Source: Improbicoccus devescovinae
Lineage (GTDB): Bacteria; Bacillota; Clostridia; Oscillospirales; Acutalibacteraceae
Assembly (NCBI GenBank): GCA_036245095.1
Contig: BSWA01000001.1
Coordinates: forward strand, 479,076 to 543,075
Length of the DNA stretch: 64,000 bases
Reading direction: 5' to 3'
In this document: one piece after another, positions 19,615 to 28,606 of the stretch
Position numbering within the stretch: the stretch's first letter is position 1
How the letters are laid out: each line of letters begins with the position of its first letter
The notes under the pieces: generated by a model
Database searches by the model: none
What the model saw: the letters and a program-made list of their open reading frames with translations, nothing else
Told to the model about the DNA's origin: nothing
Made by a program: the position numbers and the translations under genes

Positions 19615-20130
19615 ATGTTAGGTGCATGGGCTATTCCGATCGTAATTTTAATAATTCTAATTTTCGCGGTAATAAAACACGTTCCTATTTTTGATTCTTT
19701 TGTCGCAGGAGCTAAGTATGGTATGGAAGTTACGTATTCAATTACACCATCTTTGATTGCGCTGATAACATCTGTAACGATGCTAAACGCCTCAGGCGCG
19801 TTGGATATATTTACTAGTTTTATCACTCCATTTACTAATTTTTTAAAATTTCCAGCAGAATTAGTTCCACTTTCTATACTTAAGCCAATATCAGGGTCAG
19901 CATCGACAGCAATTTTTGATAATATTCTTAAAAAATTTGGTGCAGATAGCCAATTAGGAAGAACTGCTGCGCTTATAATGGGATCTACCGAAACGACGTT
20001 TTATACTATTGCAGTTTATTTTGGTTCTATAGGTTTGAAAAATATTAAAAATACGCTTGCACTCGCATTAATAGCAGATTTCGTAGCCTTAGTTGTTTCA
20101 GTTTTAATGGTAAATTTAATCTGGGCTTAA
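19615..20130 (+). CDS. spmB: spore maturation protein B
   Basis: A 171-residue integral membrane protein with the nucleoside-recognition (Gate) fold. The opening hydrophobic helix, 'VAGAKYGMEVTYSITPSLIALI', 'LKPISGSASTAIFDNIL' and 'GSTETTFYTIAVYFGSIG' are characteristic of SpmB. SpmA and SpmB together affect spore core dehydration and heat resistance. AAGGAAGG supports the ATG. SpmA, usually adjacent, is not seen. It converges with sigE, only 6 bp apart. Confidence 0.92.
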   Translation: MLGAWAIPIVILIILIFAVIKHVPIFDSFVAGAKYGMEVTYSITPSLIALITSVTMLNASGALDIFTSFITPFTNFLKFPAELVPLSILKPISGSASTAIFDNILKKFGADSQLGRTAALIMGSTETTFYTIAVYFGSIGLKNIKNTLALALIADFVALVVSVLMVNLIWA

Positions 20131-20136
20131 TTTTTA

Positions 20137-20877
20137 TTAAATTTTTTCTAAATCTTTTTTAAGCTTCAATATAGTACGTTTTTCTAGCCTCGAAATATAT
20201 GACTGAGAAATTCCCAATGAATCAGCAACTTCTTTTTGCGTAAGTTCTTTATGGCCAGTTAATCCGAAGCGCATTTCCATTATGGTTTTTTCTCTGTGAG
20301 ATAATTGCTTTACTATATTATGCAACATTTTATTTTCAGATTCTTGCTCAAATTTACTAGTAATTACATCGGATTCGCTACCTAAAATATCAGAAAATAA
20401 CAATTCATTTCCATCCCAATCAGTTGAGAGTGGTTCATCGATAGATGTTTCGTTTTTAATTTGTGAAATTTTCCTAAGATGCATTAGAATTTCATTTTCA
20501 ATACATCTTGATGCATATGTCGCAAGCTTGATATTTTTTTCAGGGCAAAAAGTGTTTACAGCTTTTATTAAACCTATGGTCCCTATAGATATCAAATCTT
20601 CTAAATTTGTATGATTATATTCGAATTTTTTAGCTATATACACAACTAGTCGCAAATTATGTACGACCAATGATTCTCTGTTTGTCAGTTCTCCAGACAT
20701 AATTTTTTTTAAAATTTCCGATTCCTGTTCTTTAGTAAGAGGAGCTGGCAGTGTTTCAGGACCGTTAACATAATAAATATCAGTTACAAAAAATTTTAAA
20801 ATTCGACTTTTAAATTTCAAAAACAAATATATAATTTTGCTTATTAATTTACTAATAAAACAATACAAATACATCAT
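20137..20877 (-). CDS. sigE: RNA polymerase sporulation sigma factor SigE (pro-sigma-E)
   Basis: Sigma-E directs early mother-cell transcription. The 246-residue protein starts with a hydrophobic, membrane-associating pro-sequence (about 30 residues) that must be removed. Then come region 2 ('VVHNLRLVVYIAKKFEYN...LEDLISIGTIGLIKAVNTF'), 'ATYASRCIENEILMHLRK' and region 4 ('HREKTIMEMRFGLTG', 'TQKEVADSLGISQSYISRLEKR'). The order and strand next to spoIIGA are canonical. Confidence 0.97.
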   Translation of the reverse strand: MMYLYCFISKLISKIIYLFLKFKSRILKFFVTDIYYVNGPETLPAPLTKEQESEILKKIMSGELTNRESLVVHNLRLVVYIAKKFEYNHTNLEDLISIGTIGLIKAVNTFCPEKNIKLATYASRCIENEILMHLRKISQIKNETSIDEPLSTDWDGNELLFSDILGSESDVITSKFEQESENKMLHNIVKQLSHREKTIMEMRFGLTGHKELTQKEVADSLGISQSYISRLEKRTILKLKKDLEKI

Positions 20878-20918
20878 TCCTTATTTTTAGGTATTTTATA
20901 TATTTTTAGAATCAATTA

Positions 20919-21788
20919 TTACAAAAAGAAATCAGCACCAACAAGAGCTGTTTCACCTGAAAGCCGACTATTCGGGCAAATAGCTACATAACATTCGCGA
21001 GTTATATTCCCATTAGAAGTTTTTATAACTGCTGAATCAGGCTTAAAAGCGACTAATAATCCGCTCCCAGAAACGGTGTTAAACGGCACAAGTCGTGTCA
21101 TGCACCCAGAGGCTTTTAATACCGAATAAACTTCCTGAATTGACTCTAGATCACTTATATTAGCATCATTAGGTAAAATAGAATCTAAAGTTTTTTGACT
21201 TGTAATTATTACCGGCAAATTCGAAAACGGCTCTTTGAGATTGTTCCCAGTGTCTACACGAGCATCAAATGAAACAATTTTCTTAGATATTTCTATTGTA
21301 ACCCTACAAAAATTTTCCTTACATTCATGTTTTCCTATTATATTATTTATAACTCTAAGTAAAAAATATGCAAACACTGTTGATATTATCAAAACTATAG
21401 GTGAAATATTAAAATAAACGATACCATCTTTTACTACCATACCATTAGGTTTAAATAATACCCAAATCACAAAATTCACGCCAGAGAATGTAAAGCTCAT
21501 CAAATAAAAACATAGACAAAATTTAACAAAAATTTTCTTTTTTTTTATACCTATAGCTGAAAAAACTATTAAAAACGACATCATTAATTTTATAAGCATT
21601 GATAAAATTACATTTATTTCTGGCATTAATATGTAAACCGAAAATAAAGCTCCTAAAAAAGCTGATAAAATTATTCGTCTTTGTTTAACTCTAAGATACA
21701 AAAATTTAACGACAGCAATTAAAATAAAATAATTTACAAATAAATTCAAAGCTATTAAAACATCTAGGTAAATCACTTGCCTGCTCAC
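20919..21788 (-). CDS. spoIIGA: sigma-E processing peptidase SpoIIGA
   Basis: Membrane-bound aspartic protease that cleaves pro-sigma-E in the mother cell. The 289-residue protein has five N-terminal transmembrane segments (about residues 5-150) and a cytoplasmic domain with 'FDARVDTGNNLKEPFSNLPV', whose D-T-G is the catalytic aspartate motif. It ends with 'ALVGADFFL'. Translation starts at GTG 21788 with GGAGG 6 nt upstream. It lies 41 bp before sigE on the same strand, the classic two-gene operon. Confidence 0.96.
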   Translation of the reverse strand: MSRQVIYLDVLIALNLFVNYFILIAVVKFLYLRVKQRRIILSAFLGALFSVYILMPEINVILSMLIKLMMSFLIVFSAIGIKKKKIFVKFCLCFYLMSFTFSGVNFVIWVLFKPNGMVVKDGIVYFNISPIVLIISTVFAYFLLRVINNIIGKHECKENFCRVTIEISKKIVSFDARVDTGNNLKEPFSNLPVIITSQKTLDSILPNDANISDLESIQEVYSVLKASGCMTRLVPFNTVSGSGLLVAFKPDSAVIKTSNGNITRECYVAICPNSRLSGETALVGADFFL

Positions 21789-21884
21789 AACACACCTCCC
21801 ACATATTTTTTATTATATATTTAATATTCAAAAAAATTGTCGAAATTTAAGAAGCAATACAAAAAAATATTAAATTATATTAAA

Positions 21885-21960
21885 TAGTGTCTATATAAGA
21901 GAAACCTCAAACATTGTATAGCTATTCTAATTTAAAACGATCTGTATAATTAAGCAGTGG
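21885..21960. mobile_element. diverged relic of a type-D IS end
   Basis: AAATAGTGTCTATATAAG followed by AACCTCAAACATTGTATAG resembles the D end (GATAGTGTCTACATAAG, CCTCAACCACTGTA). The rest of 21789-22197 shows no gene. Confidence 0.45.
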
Positions 21961-22197
21961 CATATTCAAAATACATGCGAGAAACAGTCTTAAAATACCT
22001 CGTAACACGGAAATTTAGTTTTGGAAATTTGGGAAAAATTTTAAAATTTGCGCCGGGTAAATCATGCAATCAAGCATAAAATAAGTAAAGCAGCTTTGAG
22101 AGAATATCTAATTTTTGTGTAAATAGTAAAATAAACTAAATTTAAATTTAAGTAGAATTTTATTATGCCACAAAGGGAAAATAGAAAACGGTATAGT

Positions 22198-22455
22198 AGA
22201 CCTCTTGCGAAACCGAAAAAATGGTGTAAAATAAAACATATGAAATATAAAAATTTAAAACAATACACAGATGCGCAATTTAAAAGAATCACAGGAGTTA
22301 GTCGTAAGACGTTCGGGAAAATGCTGGAAATTTTGAAACCAAAGCATGAATTAAAGCTTTCTAGGGGAGGAATAAAGCCAAAACTTTTATTAGAGGAGAT
22401 GCTATTAGCGGCACTAGAGTATTGTCGAGAAGCTCGATATTCATAACCCGACAAT
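22198..22455 (+). mobile_element. 5' fragment of a third IS5-like element (type F)
   Basis: The end AGACCTCTTGCGAAACC (flank AGT) leads into ATG 22240 and 69 residues of a HTH_Tnp_4-type N-terminal domain ('QFKRITGVSRKTFGKMLEIL', 'LLEEMLLAALEYCREARYS'), after which the transposase is lost. A right end of the same type (CGCAATAGGTCT) is found at 31877-31887. Confidence 0.65.
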
Positions 22456-22581
22456 CTGAAAAAAAAATTAAAATGTTAATAGTGAATTTACAAAAACCAA
22501 CAATATTTGCAAAATTATTCGAGTTGCTGAAAGTTAATTTTTAAAAGGAATATTTCAATATTTATTGGGGAGGATATTCTT

Positions 22582-22784
22582 ATGTATTCGAGTCTAAAAA
22601 ATGTTTTTAAAAAAGTAGCATCAATTTCAGCAGCGGTAGTTTTAGGTTTTACATTTTATTATATGAATGCGAGAGCAGTGACAATATCTGATGTAGATAG
22701 TTCGCTTAGATATGGTTGTTTTCCTTGTCATATTTATGTGTGGTCAGAAGGTACGGATGATGAAGTTAAATATTGTACAAATTC
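22582..22784 (+). pseudogene. truncated secreted protein, cut by an A-element fragment
   Basis: ATG 22582, preceded by GGGGAGG, encodes a clear signal peptide (KNVFKKVASISAAVVLGFTF) and about 40 further residues ('GCFPCHIYVWSEGTDDEVKYC'). Then IS A sequence begins near 22782 and replaces the rest. The parent family is not recognisable from this short piece. Confidence 0.6.
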
Positions 22785-22888
22785 TATCATTTTTTTAAAG
22801 GTTTCTTTTTTGACTCCTGTGAGTCTTCTAAATTTTTTTGTTCCATGTTTCATATTCTAACTTATTTTTTAAGTTTGGAAAGAAGTCT
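22782..22888 (-). mobile_element. 5' end fragment of a type-A IS
   Basis: About 107 bp covering the terminal repeat (TTTGGAAAGAAGTCT at 22874-22888, then AAT) and the first codons of the A transposase on the minus strand. Confidence 0.72.
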
Positions 22889-23131
22889 AATAAAGATGGA
22901 AGCCCAGTAATACCGAAAAGTGAGGAAATCAAATGTTTAAAGAAATAACAAAGCATCTTAGAATACCTAAATTTTACGAACCAAGCACGAATAAATTCTG
23001 GGACGATGCTTACATTTCACAAGGTATGCTTAAAGAGCATTTCAATTCTGAAAGTGATCTGGCAACCAGAAAGCTTGAATTCGTAAAAAAATCTGTTGAC
23101 TGGATAAGCAGCGCATATCCGCCTGAAAAGT

Positions 23132-24032
23132 AGACCTCTTCGGAAATTGGATTTTTATGTCTAAATATGGTTTAATAATATCGGTGATGAAAATTGACAA
23201 GATATGAAAAAGCTATGAGATTACAAGATGCAGATTTTAAGCAATTAATAGGTATAAAAAAAGAAACTTATAGTGCGATGATTGCTCAGCTTCAAATAGC
23301 TTACGCTGAAAAGCACAAACGTCGAGGCAGGCACACAAAATTAACACTTCAAGATCAATTATTTATGGCTTTGAAGTACTGGCGACAGTATGTGACACAA
23401 AAAGAATTGGCATTTGAGTTTGAGGTTGGCGAAGCAACAACGCACGACACAATCGTTTGGGTCGAAGATACACTGATTAAAAGCAGAAAATTCAGTTTAC
23501 CCGGCAAAAAAGCATTACTTGAAAATAACGAGATAGAAATTGTGGTTGTTGATGTTATGGAAAGTCCGGTCGAACGCCCTAAAAAAAACAGCGTCAGTGG
23601 TATTCAGGAAAGAAAAAAAGGCATACCATAAAAACGCAACTAATTGTAAATCGACAAACAAAAGATATTATCTGTATTGCCCATGCTGAAGGAAAAACTC
23701 ACGACTTTAAACTTTATGAGGAAAGTATAGGATATGCGATTTCAAATGATAAAAAAGTCCAAGGAGACAGCGGTTATCAGGGAATTTTGAGATTACACAA
23801 AAACAGCGAAACTCCAAAGAAAAAACCAAGAAAAGGCACACTCACTGCCGAAGAAAAATCTGAAAATCGGCGTATTTCAAAAGAACGAATCATAATTGAA
23901 AACATAAATGCAAAAATTAAAGTTTTTAAAATAGTAGCAAACAAATACCGTAATCGACGTACTCGGTTTAAATTAAGAATGTCTTTGTTGTGCGGATTAA
24001 TTAATTTTGAAAATTAATTTCCGAGGAGGTCT
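23132..24032 (+). mobile_element. type-B IS5/ISL2-like element, copy 1
   Basis: Exactly 901 bp, with ends AGACCTCTTCGGAAATT and (inward) AGACCTCCTCGGAAATT and a perfect 3-bp duplication AGT at 23129-23131 and 24033-24035. The ANT duplication is what the ISL2 group of the IS5 family makes. Confidence 0.92.
23194..24017 (+). CDS. type-B transposase, two frames joined by a -1 shift
   Basis: The first frame starts at TTG 23194 (TRYEKAMRLQDADFKQLIG) and holds the HTH_Tnp_4 domain and the first DDE aspartate ('IVVVDVMESPVERP'). It then runs to a stop at 23631. The second frame, one base back, is entered at the A8 run 23581-23588 and reads 'KKKQRQWYSGKKKRHTIK', then 'QGDSGYQGILRLHKNSE' (second Asp) and the Glu region, ending GLINFEN at 24017. 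The shift point is set by homology to the A transposase, which has YYSGKKKRHTLK there. All copies that retain this region keep the same A8 and both frames, which argues for programmed frameshifting rather than decay. Confidence 0.82.
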
Positions 24033-25001
24033 AGTATAACAAATTATTAGATTTAGGTTGTGGGCCTGGAATTTACGCTGAACTTTTTTATAAAAAAGGC
24101 TACAAAGTTACAGGTGTTGATTTATCAAAGCGTTCAATAGATTATGCGGCGAAAAGCGCAAAGAAAAACAATTTTGATATAACCTACAAATGCGAAAATT
24201 ATTTAAAAATGAATTTAAATGAAAAATTTGACATTATAACCCTTATCGGGTGCGACTTTGGTGTCCTGCGACCTGGGCATAGAAATTTATTACTTTGCAG
24301 TATCCACGAAATGCTAAATCCTGACGGTGTTTTGATTTTAGATGTTTGGTCAGCGGCTTATTTCAAAGAGTTAAGTGAAGGTCACGAGTATGACTATGTT
24401 CCAGATGGTGGTTTTTGGGATGAAAACCCATATTTATTATTGAAAGATAGCTACTTGTATGATGAAAATGCAGTGATTTTTTCTCGATATATTGTAATAA
24501 CTGAAAAAGAAGTAAAACACTATAATTTTTGGGAACATTGTTTTAACAAAACTGTGCTTACTAAAAATTTAGAAAACTCAAACTTTAAAAACATTAAAAT
24601 TTATAGTGATGTGGCGGGATCACCATACTCAGAAGAAAGCAAAACCCTCTGCGCAGTTACTGAAAAAAAGGAAGGACATTTTGAAAAAATTTTTATGGTG
24701 ATGGTTGAAACTATTCCTAAACCAAATAATATAGAAGAAAGTAATTTGGGAGCATTCGTTAACTGCTGGGCAAAAGCAAAAAACAAATTTGAAGCATATA
24801 AGCTAGCAGCAGATTACATCGACACCAATGGTTGGGACATCTCAAAAATCGAGGATATCCAGATTGTCCAGCGAGATTACTATGAAGACGAAGATAGTAA
24901 AGAATCGTTAAAATGCTTTGACGAAGCAAATGATGAGGAAAATACTTGGCGTGCAAGTGGAATATTTAATGCTTTTCCGATAGAAAGTGAGGAATAACAA
25001 A

Positions 25002-25394
25002 ATGAAAATAATAGCTAATATTTTATGGATAATCTTTGGTGGCTTTATATTGTCGCTAATGTGGTTTATAAGCGGGATTGTGCTATGCGTGACGATCCTG
25101 GGCATCCCCTTTGGAATTCAATGCTTTAAATTTACAGCTTTGATGTTAGCGCCATTTGGCAAAGAGATCATTTATTCAAGCAAAATAAGTTCTCTTTTGT
25201 TCAATTTAATATGGATTTTAGTGTTTGGCTGGGAGTTAGCAATTAGTTCAGCGATCATTGGTTTAATTTGGTGTGTCACTATCATTGGCCTTCCCATAGG
25301 ATTGCAATGTTTCAAGTTTTCTCAGCTAGCATTTATGCCGTTTGGCGCAGAGATTGTAACTAAAAGAAAAGACAAATACACATTCAAAAGTTGA
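25002..25394 (+). CDS. YccF domain-containing membrane protein
   Basis: About 130 residues with four hydrophobic segments forming two YccF repeats. Each repeat has 'W..FGG', 'CVTILGIPFGIQCFKF' and 'PFG.EI' (second copy 'CVTIIGLPIGLQCFKF', 'PFGAEIV'). Family function is unknown. I prefer ATG 25002, with GAGG 9 nt upstream, over a GTG five codons earlier. It sits between the split methyltransferase and the phosphotransferase gene, all on the plus strand with short gaps, so they probably once formed one transcript. Confidence 0.85.
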   Translation: MKIIANILWIIFGGFILSLMWFISGIVLCVTILGIPFGIQCFKFTALMLAPFGKEIIYSSKISSLLFNLIWILVFGWELAISSAIIGLIWCVTIIGLPIGLQCFKFSQLAFMPFGAEIVTKRKDKYTFKS

Positions 25395-25404
25395 GGATTT
25401 TTAT

Positions 25405-26313
25405 ATGATAGATTTGCCAGATAAATATAAAGAAAAAATAATCTCTATGTTTGGAACAGAGAACAAAATTTGGTTGGATAATGTCAATACTTTAGTCGAT
25501 AAATATGTGAAAAAGTTCAACTTAAAAAATATCAAAGTTACTGATAATCTCAGCTATAACGTGGTATTGTTTGCAAAATGCGAAAAGTTCGGAGACTTAG
25601 TATTAAAGATCGGGCTGCCCGATAACAAAATATTCAATGAAATTGTTGCATTAAAAAAATATGACGGCAAAGGTGCCTGTAAATGCCATTACAGCAACAA
25701 AGAAGATCGGTTAATGATTTTGGAAAGATTGATACCAGGCGAAACTTCACATAAAATCAAAAACAGAGAAGAACGGATAAAAATATTTTGTGATGTTGCA
25801 TCAAATTTAATTTTAAAAGAAGAAAAAAATTTGCAATTACCAACTTACAGAGAAGTATTGGACAAAGCATTTATTGAATCTGAAAAAGAACCCGAAAAAT
25901 ATAAATTACTAAAGAAATTAATTCAGGCTGCTGATAACTTTTATAAAGAAATTGAAAGCATAAATTTGTCGAAATTTTTGCTACATGGCGACTTATACCA
26001 CGACAACATTTTAACCACTGCTGATGGCAGAAAAGCCATAGATCCAAAAGGAATTATAGGCGAAAGAGTTTTAGAAACGGCAAGATTTATTGAAAATGAG
26101 ATCGAAAAACAAGAAATAAATCTTGAAGTTATAGAGCTTATGGCAAAATATTATAAAGAAGATAAAAACCTCATATGTAAAAGCGTTTTTATCGACTCGG
26201 TGCTATCTTTTTGCTGGTATATGGAAGGAAATCTTGGGAACGAGAAAAGTATAGTTGAGGCTGTTAAAAATTTGCAATCGATACTGAATTTTTTGAATCA
26301 AAATGACATATAG
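25405..26313 (+). CDS. aminoglycoside 6-phosphotransferase-like kinase (APH(6)/hydroxyurea resistance family)
   Basis: A 302-residue kinase-like enzyme. 'LVLKIGLPDNKIFNEIVALKKYDG' supplies the ATP-binding Lys and following Glu, 'FLLHGDLYHDNIL' the catalytic HGDLHxxN-type loop, and 'AIDPKGIIGE' the metal-binding DPKG. These are marks of the APH(6)/hur family (PF04655), whose known members phosphorylate streptomycin or hydroxyurea. Whether it confers resistance here cannot be told. The start lies 10 bp after the YccF stop. Confidence 0.82.
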   Translation: MIDLPDKYKEKIISMFGTENKIWLDNVNTLVDKYVKKFNLKNIKVTDNLSYNVVLFAKCEKFGDLVLKIGLPDNKIFNEIVALKKYDGKGACKCHYSNKEDRLMILERLIPGETSHKIKNREERIKIFCDVASNLILKEEKNLQLPTYREVLDKAFIESEKEPEKYKLLKKLIQAADNFYKEIESINLSKFLLHGDLYHDNILTTADGRKAIDPKGIIGERVLETARFIENEIEKQEINLEVIELMAKYYKEDKNLICKSVFIDSVLSFCWYMEGNLGNEKSIVEAVKNLQSILNFLNQNDI

Positions 26314-26322
26314 CGTTTACGT

Positions 26323-27018
26323 TTATTGTACAAAGTAACCGCAATGTTTAAACCATCCAGAAACATCCGTGTTAGAAATCCAATTAAAAGCGGAATTAAT
26401 CGAATTTTCAAGTGCTTGATGGGTTGTAGCTTTTGCTTTTTTTAAAAAATTTTTCATTTTGGCCCAAAAAAGTTCTATGGGATTTAAATCTGGTGAATAC
26501 GGTGGTAAAAAAACTGCATTAATCCCGCATTCTTCAAAAATTTTTAATACTAATTTAGATTTATGAACAGAGCAACCATCTAAAATAAGTAAATCATCAG
26601 CCACAAGCTTAGGTTTTAGCTGAGTTCTAATATATTCAGAAAAAAGATGTTGATCTAAAGTTCCGGAGAAAATTATAGGCCAGCTTTCACCATTTAAACG
26701 AATACTAGAAAGTATAGATTTACGGTGAAATCTTACATCTTTAACGCCCTCTTCTATCCTTTGATTTTTAAGCGCTCTACCATAAAGTCTTGTATAAGCT
26801 AGATTTACAGAGCTTTCATCAAGAAAAACTAACTTACCTATATCTAATATTGGTTGTAAATTTTTCCAGTCATCCCGTTTTTCTTTGACGTCTTTCCGGT
26901 CTCTTTCTGCAGGATACGTTGTCTTTTTTTTAAAAAACTATATCCCAAATATATTAATCGTTTGGAAAGAGCAGATTTTTTTATCTTCAGTGAAAATTTT
27001 TCTATCATTTCTTGTAGT
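26323..27018 (-). pseudogene. IS630-family transposase, frameshifted and truncated by element B copy 2
   Basis: On the minus strand: 'SALSKRLIYLGYS' (winged helix), a T/A-run frameshift near 26932, then 'LVFLDESSVNLAYTRLYGRA' (first Asp), 'ADDLLILDGCSVHKSK' (second Asp) and 'FLPPYSPDLNPIELFWAKMK' (Glu), the DDE_3 signature. The 5' end is missing where the B copy starts at 27019. Programmed frameshifting is known in IS630 elements, so the shift alone need not mean inactivity, but the truncation does. Confidence 0.82.
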
Positions 27019-27919
27019 AGCCCTCTTCGGAAATTGGGTTTTTATGTCTAAATATGGTTTAATAATATCGGTGATGAAAATTGACAAGATATGAAAAAGC
27101 TATGAGATTACAAGATGCAGATTTTAAGCAATTAATAGGTGTAAAAAAAGAAACTTACAGTGCGATGATTGCTCAGCTTCAAATAGCTTACGCTGAAAAG
27201 CACAAACGTCGAGGCAGGCACACAAAATTAACACTTCAAGATCAATTATTTATGGCTTTGAAGTACTGGCGACAGTATGTGACACAAAAAGAATTGGCAT
27301 TTGAGTTTGAGGTTGGCGAAGCAACAACGCACGACACAATCGTTTGGGTCGAAGATACACTGATTAAAAGCAGAAAATTCATTTTACCCGGCAAAAAAGC
27401 ATTACTTGAAAATAACGAGATAGAAATTGTGGTTGTTGATGTTATGGAAAGTCCGGTCGAACGCCCTAAAAAAAACAGCGTCAGTGGTATTCAGGAAAGA
27501 AAAAAAGGCATACCATAAAAACGCAACTAATTGTAAATCGACAAACAAAAGATATTATCTGTATTGCCCATGCTGAAGGAAAAACTCACGACTTTAAACT
27601 TTATGAGGAAAGTATAGGATATGCGATTTCAAATGATAAAAAAGTCCAAGGAGACAGCGGTTATCAGGGAATTTTGAGATTACACAAAAACAGCGAAACT
27701 CCAAAGAAAAAACCAAGAAAAGGCACACTCACTGCCGAAGAAAAATCTGAAAATCGGCGTATTTCAAAAGAACGAATCATAATTGAAAACATAAATGCAA
27801 AAATTAAAGTTTTTAAAATAGTAGCAAACAAATACCGTAATCGACGTACTCGGTTTAAATTAAGAATGTCTTTGTTGTGCGGATTAATTAATTTTGAAAA
27901 TTAATTTCCGAGGAGGTCT
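27019..27919 (+). mobile_element. type-B IS, copy 2
   Basis: A full 901-bp copy with both transposase frames and the A8 shift site (near 27468). The left end carries a change (AGCCCTC instead of AGACCTC). Left flank AGT and right flank ATT do not match, so recombination or deletion happened after insertion into the IS630 gene. Confidence 0.9.
27081..27904 (+). CDS. type-B transposase (copy 2)
   Basis: Same two-frame arrangement as copy 1, with the first frame ending at 27518 and the second running to 27904. One residue differs in the first frame (Ile for Ser in SRKFSLPGKK). Presumed functional if the -1 shift works. Confidence 0.8.
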
Positions 27920-27946
27920 ATTTTTTAAAAAAGAAGGGGAATTTTA

Positions 27947-28270
27947 ATGTCACATGAAAAATCTAATATAACAGAATCAATAGAATCAACAACAATAACT
28001 ATCGGACAAAGATTAAAAGAAATTCGATTAACCAAAGGTTTAACAACCAAAATAGTTTCAGAAAAAAGTGGAATTCATATGAGCAAAATAAGATTTTACG
28101 AAATAGGCAATTGTGTCCCGACAATATATACACTCCAGAAGCTCGCAACAGGTCTTGAGTGCACTATTTTTGATATAATAGACAAACCACTTGGAAGAGA
28201 TTTAGTTAGATGTATTCACTCTGATAGATGCATTTTTTATAACAAAGAATTTTCAGAAAATAAAAAATAA
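27947..28270 (+). CDS. XRE family helix-turn-helix regulator
   Basis: A 107-residue protein with a standard HTH_3 domain at about residues 20-75: 'IGQRLKEIRLTKGLTTKIVSEKSGIHMSKIRFYEIGNCVPTIYTLQKLATGLECT'. A short tail with two Cys (CIHSDRC) follows. AAGGGG upstream supports the ATG. It begins 28 bp after the B copy, so the IS end may supply or remove its promoter. Targets are unknown. Confidence 0.88.
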   Translation: MSHEKSNITESIESTTITIGQRLKEIRLTKGLTTKIVSEKSGIHMSKIRFYEIGNCVPTIYTLQKLATGLECTIFDIIDKPLGRDLVRCIHSDRCIFYNKEFSENKK

Positions 28271-28291
28271 ATTATATATTTTTGTGTCAAT

Positions 28292-28525
28292 TTAATTTAA
28301 TATTGCATTTTTCTTGCCCCATTCAAACCAACCGTAAATAGCCATGCAAAGATATGCTGTATTTAATGCAAGCTGTGCATATTCTTTAATTATAAAAAAG
28401 TGGCAAATCATGTAAGTATTTGAGAACATCCAACATAAAAACCCATATCTACTCATTTTTGTTGTCAAAACTATACCAATAAAAGCTATTATACAAAAAG
28501 TCCACGAAAGAATTTGATGCATCAT
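28292..28525 (-). CDS. short PnuC-like membrane protein (paralogue 1)
   Basis: A 77-residue protein with three hydrophobic segments: 'ILSWTFCIIAFIGIVL', 'YGFLCWMFSNTYMICHFF' and 'AQLALNTAYLCMAIYGWFEWGKK'. The W-x-x-S-N and Y-G-x-x-E-W-G pattern resembles short phage-borne relatives of PnuC-type transporters. Two closer copies lie at 57801-58028 and 62636-62863, each beside an Rpn gene. Transport of a nicotinamide compound is a guess from similarity. A GGAGG-type site precedes the ATG. Confidence 0.6.
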   Translation of the reverse strand: MMHQILSWTFCIIAFIGIVLTTKMSRYGFLCWMFSNTYMICHFFIIKEYAQLALNTAYLCMAIYGWFEWGKKNAILN

Positions 28526-28606
28526 TTTACCTCCAAAATTTTAAGAAATTATTTTTCATGTTAATTGTAACATAAATTTAATATAAGTTGCGATTGCATT
28601 TTTTTC

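Larger units (their letters stand above)
22933..24997 (+). pseudogene. SAM-dependent methyltransferase split by a type-B IS
   Basis: The first exon-like part (22933-23131) encodes 'MFKEITKHLRIPKFYEPS...SAYPPEK'. The second (24036-24997) begins 'YNKLLDLGCGPGIYAELFYKKGYKVTGVDLS', the class I methyltransferase motif I, followed by motif IV-like 'FDIITLIGCDFG' and 'LNPDGVLILDVWS'. Removing the 901-bp IS plus one AGT duplication joins them in frame with no stop (EKYNKLLDLG), so the disruption is a single recent event. After residue ~250 of the joined protein comes a separate acidic domain of about 100 residues (EGHFEKIFMV... to FPIESEE) that looks like a second gene product fused on. The substrate is unknown. 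Confidence 0.82.

Noticed and set aside
22062..22454. 130-codon minus-strand frame near 22.2 kb
   Set aside because: Antisense to a clear transposase N-terminal fragment; sequence has no family features.
23129..24035. TA as the target duplication of type-B elements
   Set aside because: With TA the split methyltransferase would rejoin with a stop; AGT/AAT (ANT) duplications restore both that gene and the A element at 43.7 kb.
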